A DNA stretch of 20,275 nucleotides from the NCBI GenBank assembly GCA_937941745.1, contig CALDGV010000063.1:1-20275 (forward strand), written 5' to 3'. The DNA comes from an uncultured Prosthecobacter sp. (GTDB taxonomy: Bacteria; Verrucomicrobiota; Verrucomicrobiia; Verrucomicrobiales; Verrucomicrobiaceae). The notes beneath the pieces were generated by a model. That model saw only the letters and a program-made list of their open reading frames with translations. It was not told where the DNA came from and did no database searches. Numbering within the stretch: the stretch's first letter is position 1; every line of letters begins with the position of its first letter. Shown here one piece after another: positions 1-6,388 of the stretch. The translations under genes and the position numbers were made by a program.

Positions 1-1113
1 TCCGAAAAACTTTTTGGGTTTTACCAGGGCCTTGGCATCAATACCTCCCGACATTGTCCGTCCCTTACCGCCCATGAGTGCGTTGTAGCCGCGGGCAAGA
101 CGAGTCAGCGAGTCGAGCAGAATCACCACATCCTTGCCCATCTCAACAAGGCGGCAGGCACGCTCACGAACGAGTTCGGCCAGCTGACAATGTCTTTTGG
201 GACTCTCATCAAAGGTGCTGCTGTAAATTTCACAGCCACTCACCGACTCCTCGAAATCCGTGACCTCTTCTGGGCGCTCATCGAGAAGGAGAATGATCAG
301 AGATATCTCCTTGTGATTGTTGACGATGCACTTGGCAATATCCTTGAGCATCATGGTCTTACCCGAACGCGGAGAGGCGTTGATCAAGCCACGTTGACCT
401 TTGCCAAGAGGGGCAATGAGATCCATGATCCGTGCTGACACCGGGCAGACTGCCTTGGGAAGCTCCAGAATGATTCGCTGCTTTGGAAAGGTGGCGGTCA
501 GCTTCTCAAAGTGAACAGGCGCCTGGTAGACGTCAATTTCCGTGTCATCGACATGCGTAATGCGGTCAATGGCAAGGTATTTGTCCTTGTCTTTTGGTGC
601 ACGCGCAATGCCGCGAACCCGGTTCCCTGGGCGAAGATTGAATTTCCTAACCAGGAACAACGGCACGAAAACATCCTCAGGAAGCGGAGAAAAACTGAAC
701 GATGGATACTTGATCAGACCGAAGTTTTCACTGCCAATTTCAAGAATGCCATCCACCAGAACTTTCGTCCGATGATCTGCCATCCAGGACAGCAGATCAT
801 AAATCAGCTGGTGCTTGGTGCGTGCGGCATTGATTCTGAAATTGACGCTGGCAGCCAGTTCATGAATCTGCCCGAGACTCATTCCATGCAGTGAATTGAG
901 CGATATTTCGGCAGGGAATGGAGGCTCCGGAAGCGGGAAAGCAGCACGCTCCGAGTTTGAGGACTCGGACAAAGGTCCCGTTGTTGGTGCTGGCTGCTCA
1001 AGAACAGGTGCTTCCCCCTCCCCTGATGGCAAAGTCTCAGGCAGCGTACAAGCACCCATGGGTGCTTCGCTGTTCATGGAAGGAGAGGATTCGGGAGAGT
1101 CTGTTGGATTCAT
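1..1113 (-). CDS. rho: Transcription termination factor Rho (3' end outside window)
   Basis: Rho is the hexameric RNA-dependent ATPase/translocase that ends transcription at untranslated C-rich RNA. The reading frame is open for 371 codons from the ATG at 1113 to the left edge. By comparison with the 419-residue E. coli protein, roughly the last 110 residues are missing. The Walker A motif ASPRSGKT lies at about residues 246-253, followed by the Rho-typical LLLDERPEEVTDF and, near the edge, LLDSLTRLARGYN and a RTMSGGIDA Q-loop-like segment. The OB-fold RNA-binding domain precedes the ATPase core. Compared with E. coli Rho there is an N-terminal extension of about 60 residues, rich in Pro, Ser, Glu and Ala. 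The start ATG overlaps the coaE stop (ATGA), so the two are probably co-transcribed and translationally coupled. No Shine-Dalgarno sequence is visible. Identity is very secure; the exact start is less so. Confidence 0.97.
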   Translation of the reverse strand, partial: MNPTDSPESSPSMNSEAPMGACTLPETLPSGEGEAPVLEQPAPTTGPLSESSNSERAAFPLPEPPFPAEISLNSLHGMSLGQIHELAASVNFRINAARTKHQLIYDLLSWMADHRTKVLVDGILEIGSENFGLIKYPSFSFSPLPEDVFVPLFLVRKFNLRPGNRVRGIARAPKDKDKYLAIDRITHVDDTEIDVYQAPVHFEKLTATFPKQRIILELPKAVCPVSARIMDLIAPLGKGQRGLINASPRSGKTMMLKDIAKCIVNNHKEISLIILLLDERPEEVTDFEESVSGCEIYSSTFDESPKRHCQLAELVRERACRLVEMGKDVVILLDSLTRLARGYNALMGGKGRTMSGGIDAKALVKPKKFFG

Positions 1114-1721
1114 GCGAGCCGAAGGCGTCTTGCCAGTGTAAGCACCTGCATCTCGAGAGCACTCAGGTCACCATCATTCCAAATGACCACGTCTGCCCTG
1201 TCAATCTTAGCTTCGATGGGCCACTGAGACCTGAGAATGCGCTCGATCATTGATTCATCGAGGCCTCGACGTTCCATCAGCCGCCTAGTCTGTATTGTAC
1301 GGCTGGCAACCGCAACAATGACCAAGTCTGCTTCAACTGTCCCCCCTATTTCATAGTAAAGGGGCACCTCTGCAAGGAAAAGTTGCTCCCCCATTTTGAG
1401 AGCGTCGGCTCGTGATGATTCCAATTCTGCCAGGACAAGGGGGTGGATGATGGCTTCCAACTGCCTGCGAGCTGAACTGTCGTTGAAGGCAATTTCACGT
1501 AAAACCGCTCGATTGATGGATGCACTCCCGCCTCCTTCACCTACAAGCACGTTGGAACCAAAAGATTCGACGAGGCGGCTTTTCACCTCGGACTGCTCCA
1601 GCAAGCGCGCAACACATTCATCCGATGAAAACGAGCGCCCAGCACCCACATGTCGCATCAAAGCCTCTGAAACAGCACTTTTGCCACATGCAACACCACC
1701 CGTTACAACCCAGGAAATCAT
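1110..1721 (-). CDS. coaE: Dephospho-CoA kinase CoaE
   Basis: This enzyme phosphorylates the ribose 3'-OH of dephospho-CoA with ATP, the last step of cytosolic coenzyme A synthesis. The 203-residue product has the family's usual length. It shows the P-loop GGVACGKS at about residues 7-14, a SDECVARLL segment matching the conserved Asp/Arg region, IIHPLV, VPLYYEIG (family VPLLFE), ERRGLD, and a C-terminal SQWPIEAKIDRADVVIWN lid/adenine-binding region. I chose the ATG at 1721 over an upstream in-frame TTG at 1733, because family members begin a few residues before the P-loop and the TTG lies inside a terminator U-tract. The stop TGA overlaps the rho ATG. There is no ribosome binding site: the start directly follows the T-run of the upstream operon's terminator, so expression needs read-through, a promoter inside the secretin gene, or unusual initiation. 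Confidence 0.95.
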   Translation of the reverse strand: MISWVVTGGVACGKSAVSEALMRHVGAGRSFSSDECVARLLEQSEVKSRLVESFGSNVLVGEGGGSASINRAVLREIAFNDSSARRQLEAIIHPLVLAELESSRADALKMGEQLFLAEVPLYYEIGGTVEADLVIVAVASRTIQTRRLMERRGLDESMIERILRSQWPIEAKIDRADVVIWNDGDLSALEMQVLTLARRLRLA

Positions 1722-1765
1722 AAAAAAAAACAAAAAAGAGGCAGGAGAACAACGCCCCCTGCCTC
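1722..1765 (-). terminator. Rho-independent terminator of the pilus-like operon
   Basis: Read on the minus strand, an 8-bp perfect stem (GAGGCAGG paired with CCTGCCTC, at 1758-1765 and 1738-1745) with a 12-nt loop is followed by TTTTTTG and nine further T residues (1722-1737). It begins 25 bases after the secretin stop codon and ends exactly where the coaE start codon begins. The opposite orientation has the A-run before the stem, so it should act only on minus-strand transcripts. Confidence 0.85.
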
Positions 1766-1790
1766 CTTCTAGCTATTGTTTCAATCTCAA

Positions 1791-4298
1791 TCAGTTGCCG
1801 ATGGACGGGAGGAGAGCAGGGTCAGCACCCTCGTTGGCCGATGCGTCACTTTGAGTCGGCTTGATGCGCTGACCAGCCGGGTCGATCAAGACAGCTGTCA
1901 CAAAGATCATCAAATTACGCTTAAAGTGATCTTCGACCTCAGAACGGAACAGACGTCCCATCAGAGGAAGGTCGCCAAGGACGGGCAGCTTATCTTCGAC
2001 ATCCTGAACGTCTTCGCGGATCAATCCACCGAGAGCGACCGTCTGACCATCCCAAACGGTCACAGAAGTGGTGACTTTGCGTGTCGAGAAGATCGGCTGG
2101 TTGATCACGTTGGGTGTGAGCTCAACGCGAGAAGCAGGCTGAAGAACACCACCGATGAAGCTTGCAGGTGTGACGCTGTAAATCGGGCTGCCATAGTTCA
2201 CGAAGCCGTCGAACTCTGTCACTTCAGGGAGAAGGTTGAGGTCGATCGAGCCATTCTCACCAATCACTGGGTCCACTTCCATTCTGACGCCAACAGGCCT
2301 CATTTCGAAAGCAGTAGGTGTCGTTGGGGTGACCGGAATGGAGGTAGGTGTCGTGTTACCAACGCCTGCACCACCACCACCGCCGTTGCCACCGACGTTC
2401 GTCGGGATCTGAGGAGGATCGAATTCGGTCGGATAGATGAACTCGCGAATGACTTCCACAGTGGCTTTCTGTCCGCCTTTGGTCGTCACGCTTGGAGCAC
2501 TCATGAGGTCCACGCCCTTCTTCTGTGCCAGGGCGCGAATCACCATGCCGAACTGCGGGTCAGTGAAAATGCCTGCAACAGAGAGAACACCAGGAGCAAC
2601 CGTATCAGCAGTCGCGTCAACGGGCGTGAAGAGCGAATCAATGCTGTCACCGCGGATCGCGCGAGCACCAGTCCTAAGCCCACGAGTCACCGGAGCGACC
2701 TGACCAGCCGCCACCAAGTCGGCAACGCCGCCAGTGTAGTTTACACGACCACCCCAGTTACCATTGGTGCCACCACCAACAACCACATTGTCCGCAGTCA
2801 TGCCAAGTCCACCAAGCAGCCAATCAAAGCCAAGCTCATCGGTGTTTTTCTGGGTAACTTCAACAAACTTGGTGGTGATGTACACCTGTTTGGTGATCTG
2901 GTTTCGAATAGAATCCACGAAGGATTCGACGAGGTCCAGGTTAGGCTGAGTGTTTTTGACGATCAGCTGAGACGTAACCTTGTTGAAGACGGCGGTAGCA
3001 CCTTCGGGGAAGGGGATGCCCTGGGCCTTCAAAATTTCAAGGGCACTCTGACGCTTGATCAGACCAGAAGCCGGAGCGGCGCCACCACCTGCAGCAAATG
3101 GATCAGCGGGAGCAGCAGGAGCAGCAGCATCAGCGCTGGCACCACCACCCATGGTTTCGAAATCCGGCGGAACTTTGTAGATGCGGGTGAACTGTTCTGT
3201 CGTCGTCTCTGTGACGGGAACGATCAGGACGGCAAACGGCTCAACCTTGAACTTCATTCCGGCAAGCTCAGTGACGTAACGAAGAGCTTCAGTCATCGGC
3301 ACATCCTTCAAGTCAAGACTGATGGATGCGGTTGGAGCATCCGATCCGGCCTTGAGAATGATGTTTACACCTTTGCGGGCGGGATCTGTTTCAAAGGTGT
3401 CCAAGTCGCGGCTTTTGACGCGAAGGAACTCGACAGCCTCATCAATGCTGGCTCCAGAAAACTGAACCTGCGGGAAGACGATCTGCTGCATCTTCTGGCT
3501 CAGATAAACTGTCGGAGCCTTGGAGCCAGTGGATGTGCTCTCCACCTGAAGACCTTTAACAGCAGGTTTATGCTCCCAAGCCTCTGTGACCATGTTCAGC
3601 ATGCGTGAACGCTGATGATCGTAAGCGGTCTTGAGATATTCCCCACGCTTTCTTTCGGCCAACTCCATGCCACGGCGGGCAGCGGTGTTGTAAGGATCAA
3701 TGCGAAGAACATCTTCATATTCTTCGAGAGCCTTGTCATAGTTGCCGATCTCAACAGAGCTGGCTCCAAGCAGCAGGCCTTTTTTCACCTTGTCCACGTT
3801 TTCAACGTGCTCAGGCGTGAGTGCGGGAGGCCAGCGATCAGGGTCATCGAGTTGAGCTGCAAAAAGCTGCGCCTTCTTGTGTCCTGGAACAGCGCCCTGA
3901 GCTTCATCCAGCAGCTTGCGAGCACTCACATAGTCGCCCTTGGCCGCTTTCTCACGAGCCACGACCACAGCACAGTCGGCGAACTTGAGATTGGCGAGAT
4001 CACGCCAGTCTTGAATGAAGGGAGCATTAGGCAGCTGGTCGAAGATTTCCTTGGCTGCACGATACTGAGCAAGCGCCCCTTCATGATCCCCTTGCGCAAA
4101 GAGTTCATCACCCTTCTCCATGGCCTTTTGGGCATCTTGAATACGAGCCAGACGGCGGGCGATTTCACGCTCGGCAATGCCAGAAACGCTGCCAGGAGCG
4201 CTGCCATCGCCAGCATAAACGTGCAGCGATGCCATGGGCATGGCAGCTGCGATCATCAGTGCTAATGGTTGTTTAGTCATTCGGGAGATTGGGGACAT
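1791..4298 (-). CDS. Amuc_1098-family PilQ-like outer-membrane secretin
   Basis: Secretins form the multimeric outer-membrane channel through which type IV pili or type II/III substrates pass. The 835-residue product begins with a hydrophobic segment ending near HVYAG (about residue 30) that reads as a signal peptide. A second in-frame ATG six codons in is equally plausible as the start. TPR-like helices follow at about 55-90 and 180-215. An N-terminal secretin/STN-type domain (about 270-360) contains ISLDLKDVPMTEALRYV. After an Ala/Gly-rich linker (383-412) comes an N1-type domain (about 435-480), and then the secretin beta-domain, ending with VTVWDGQTVALGGLI and LPVLGDLPLMGRLF at 745-785. 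A Gly-, Thr- and Pro-rich insert at 634-662 interrupts the beta-domain. It is the last gene of the operon, 96 bases after the PilP-like gene and just before a terminator. The secretin identity is secure; the Amuc_1098 family call rests on architecture and neighbours. Confidence 0.93.
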   Translation of the reverse strand: MSPISRMTKQPLALMIAAAMPMASLHVYAGDGSAPGSVSGIAEREIARRLARIQDAQKAMEKGDELFAQGDHEGALAQYRAAKEIFDQLPNAPFIQDWRDLANLKFADCAVVVAREKAAKGDYVSARKLLDEAQGAVPGHKKAQLFAAQLDDPDRWPPALTPEHVENVDKVKKGLLLGASSVEIGNYDKALEEYEDVLRIDPYNTAARRGMELAERKRGEYLKTAYDHQRSRMLNMVTEAWEHKPAVKGLQVESTSTGSKAPTVYLSQKMQQIVFPQVQFSGASIDEAVEFLRVKSRDLDTFETDPARKGVNIILKAGSDAPTASISLDLKDVPMTEALRYVTELAGMKFKVEPFAVLIVPVTETTTEQFTRIYKVPPDFETMGGGASADAAAPAAPADPFAAGGGAAPASGLIKRQSALEILKAQGIPFPEGATAVFNKVTSQLIVKNTQPNLDLVESFVDSIRNQITKQVYITTKFVEVTQKNTDELGFDWLLGGLGMTADNVVVGGGTNGNWGGRVNYTGGVADLVAAGQVAPVTRGLRTGARAIRGDSIDSLFTPVDATADTVAPGVLSVAGIFTDPQFGMVIRALAQKKGVDLMSAPSVTTKGGQKATVEVIREFIYPTEFDPPQIPTNVGGNGGGGGAGVGNTTPTSIPVTPTTPTAFEMRPVGVRMEVDPVIGENGSIDLNLLPEVTEFDGFVNYGSPIYSVTPASFIGGVLQPASRVELTPNVINQPIFSTRKVTTSVTVWDGQTVALGGLIREDVQDVEDKLPVLGDLPLMGRLFRSEVEDHFKRNLMIFVTAVLIDPAGQRIKPTQSDASANEGADPALLPSIGN

Positions 4299-4394
4299 AA
4301 ATGGAGCGAAAGAGTAAAAATTGGCGATGAACGGCGGTGTTTAGCAGGTTTGGTGGAAATTTGGCGAGATGTTTTTTCGCTTTTTAGGGGCTTT

Positions 4395-5366
4395 TCAGCC
4401 TTTTTTCACAGTGATCGGCTCTCCAGCGGCATTGCCACCTTCGACAGGCACAATCGTGGCTTGGTTTTCTTCAATTCCGGTCACTTTGAAAGTCACGCCC
4501 AAGCCAGGGATCTGGAAGGTTTCACCCTCGCGAACTTTGCGGATTTCGGGATTGCCGATTCTGAACTCGAACTCGGCCTCGTAATCCGCAAGATTGGTTT
4601 CCTGACCTTTAACGAGAACGAATTCGCGTTTTGTGGAGATATCCAGGCACTTCAACTCGGAGACATCTGTTTCAAGTCCTGTGGTCGGGTTTTTCTGAAT
4701 CTTCTGAGCAAACTCCAGCGCCTTGAACCGGGAAGGAGCGTTCTTGTCGAAGGTCCATTCATCGCCAGGCGAGACAAATTTGCTGGCCTTGGGCTCTGGC
4801 TTGATTCTCTGGACCTGGTAAGGTGCGGAGGTGCTGTTGAGCTTGATGATGTAGTCGTGAGTGATGCGCTGCTTGAGGAAGAGCTTTTTGGTCACCGGAG
4901 GGTGAGATTGGGCATCACGAGGATTGGTCTTGTCGGTAAATTCTTCCAGGTTGCTGAATCCGTCACCATCAGGATCAAGGTCTCCGACATTGGGAGATTC
5001 GATGTTGGGCAGGTCGTTCTTGACCAAGTATTCGTTGGTCATCGGCGGCCTCAGGATTGGATCCGGCATCTGAAGGTCAAAAAGCTGATCGCCCTTCTGA
5101 AGCAGAAGAACAGATTTATTCAGCGGCACAGGCTTGCCGTTGATGACCGGGGACACCCAGTTCACCTTTTCCATCAAGCGCTTCAGGATCTCATTTACAG
5201 CCGCGGTAGGCGGTGGGTTGAGGTTCGATTTGGCGGCCACTTGCTTCAAAGCCAGCCGGTCCTGCAAGCCTTGGCTGTCCCAGACCATGTAACCAACGGA
5301 TGCAAACGCCAGGATGGCAGCCAGCACCAGAAGGGTCTTCTCGTAATTTCCATTTTTCTTCTGCAT
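4395..5366 (-). CDS. Amuc_1099-family pilus-like system protein, PilP-position
   Basis: The 323-residue product has one N-terminal membrane segment (about residues 11-28, LLVLAAILAFASVGYMV) and an otherwise soluble, presumably periplasmic body. Residues 127-152 carry DPDGDGFSNLEEF...TNPRD, the pattern of bacterial thrombospondin type-3/EF-hand-like calcium-binding repeats. The C-terminal part (about 265-315) is a compact predicted beta domain, EFRIGNPEIRKVREGETF and onward. By position between the PilO-like and PilQ-like genes, and by this beta domain, it may do the job of PilP, joining the inner-membrane PilNO complex to the secretin; that is inference. The ATG at 5366 is preferred over a TTG two codons earlier. 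The gap to the upstream gene is 26 bases, so co-transcription is likely. It is not a recognisable PilP by sequence. No lipobox cysteine was seen. Confidence 0.85.
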   Translation of the reverse strand: MQKKNGNYEKTLLVLAAILAFASVGYMVWDSQGLQDRLALKQVAAKSNLNPPPTAAVNEILKRLMEKVNWVSPVINGKPVPLNKSVLLLQKGDQLFDLQMPDPILRPPMTNEYLVKNDLPNIESPNVGDLDPDGDGFSNLEEFTDKTNPRDAQSHPPVTKKLFLKQRITHDYIIKLNSTSAPYQVQRIKPEPKASKFVSPGDEWTFDKNAPSRFKALEFAQKIQKNPTTGLETDVSELKCLDISTKREFVLVKGQETNLADYEAEFEFRIGNPEIRKVREGETFQIPGLGVTFKVTGIEENQATIVPVEGGNAAGEPITVKKG

Positions 5367-5392
5367 GTTCAAAGCGGGGGGAAGTTACAGGC

Positions 5393-6388
5393 TTAACGAC
5401 TTGCGGAGGCAGTCTGCGGAGGGAGGAATTTGACGAGATCCAATTCTAGGAAGGCGCGCAGTGTTTCGCGCCCAAGCACAACCTGCGAATCAGCAGGTGC
5501 AGGTTGAACGCCGGAAGCAGGTTTGCTTCCTTCGGCACCCTCAGCAGGTGCAGCAGCATTCGGGTCGGCAGCGCCAGATTCACCGGGCGCAGCCAGAGTG
5601 CTGCGAACGGGGCCAAGCTGGGCTTCATTTTCGATTCGAAGAAGGCGCACCACCGTAAAGAAGGGCATTTCCGAGGGGCTGGCAAAGGCGCTGAGCAAGC
5701 TCTGCAGACCCGCCTGATCCGTGCGGATGGTGAGACGCACCTGACGGCGTTCGGTAATGCTGGGGGCCTGAGCAGGAGCTGCTGCGGCACCGGCACGGCC
5801 ACCGCGTGTGGCCGATGGACGCGATGCCTGCTGCTTGGCGCGGTCTGCATCCCCCTTCTCAGAGGCAAGCTGCGAGCGTTCCAGCAGGTCAACCGCCTTA
5901 ACGCCACTCTTCAACGTAAGTCGCACGATTTCATCCACTGCATCTACATAAGTGGACAGTTCAGAAGCCACCGCATCAGACTTGGGCAACTCGCTCAGAT
6001 ACTGGTCGAATCCAAGGTTGAACTCGGCAGGAAGGCGGCCGGCACCCACCTTTTTGACCTCAGCCACCTTGCTTTTCAGCTTGGCCTGAAAATCGGTGTT
6101 GGTAATCGGCTTGTCCTCAGGCTGAAGAGTGTAAAGGACCTTGGAGAGCTTCCCGACGGAAGTTCCATATTCATCCACCAGAGCCTTTTTCTGGGCCAAG
6201 TTTTCATCGGTTGGAGCCAGTGGCTGGCTTTTCAAGTTGGCCAGACTGGTGTTAACCGAGTCAAATTCCTCCAGGGCACTCCCTGCGGCTGACCATGCGT
6301 TGAAGAGAACGACTCCGAGTCCCACCACGCCGGCTCCTGTGAGGCCAAGAATGGCAGCCGGCACCTTGTTGTCTTGTATCCAGCTCAT
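5393..6388 (-). CDS. Amuc_1100-family pilus-like protein (PilO-type)
   Basis: The 331-residue product has a short cytoplasmic N-terminus and one membrane segment (about residues 10-32, AAILGLTGAGVVGLGVVLF). A probable coiled coil (about 35-70) and a periplasmic alpha/beta region follow. Low-complexity Ala/Pro/Gly linkers occupy about 190-208 and 265-298. This topology is that of PilO-type inner-membrane alignment-complex proteins. In Akkermansia the family member Amuc_1100 is an abundant surface-associated protein known to signal through host TLR2. Finding the family in what looks like a non-gut organism suggests a structural primary role. The ATG shares its A with the stop codon of the preceding PilM-like gene (TAATG), indicating translational coupling. 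Sequence similarity in this family is low, so the name depends partly on operon context. Confidence 0.86.
   Translation of the reverse strand: MSWIQDNKVPAAILGLTGAGVVGLGVVLFNAWSAAGSALEEFDSVNTSLANLKSQPLAPTDENLAQKKALVDEYGTSVGKLSKVLYTLQPEDKPITNTDFQAKLKSKVAEVKKVGAGRLPAEFNLGFDQYLSELPKSDAVASELSTYVDAVDEIVRLTLKSGVKAVDLLERSQLASEKGDADRAKQQASRPSATRGGRAGAAAAPAQAPSITERRQVRLTIRTDQAGLQSLLSAFASPSEMPFFTVVRLLRIENEAQLGPVRSTLAAPGESGAADPNAAAPAEGAEGSKPASGVQPAPADSQVVLGRETLRAFLELDLVKFLPPQTASASR

Noticed and set aside
1776..3608. 610-codon plus-strand open frame opposite the secretin gene
   Set aside because: The complementary strand encodes a secretin with all domain motifs. The plus frame shows no family motifs and an unnatural composition rich in Arg, His and Asp, as expected of an antisense shadow.
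4382..4400. Plus-strand GGCT-TTTC-AGCC hairpin followed by six T residues
   Set aside because: The stem is only four base pairs and no plus-strand gene ends there. Treated as part of the intergenic structure before the secretin rather than a terminator.
4269..5396. 375-codon plus-strand open frame opposite the Amuc_1099-like gene
   Set aside because: It lacks domain motifs. The minus-strand protein fits the operon, has a membrane anchor and a calcium-type loop.
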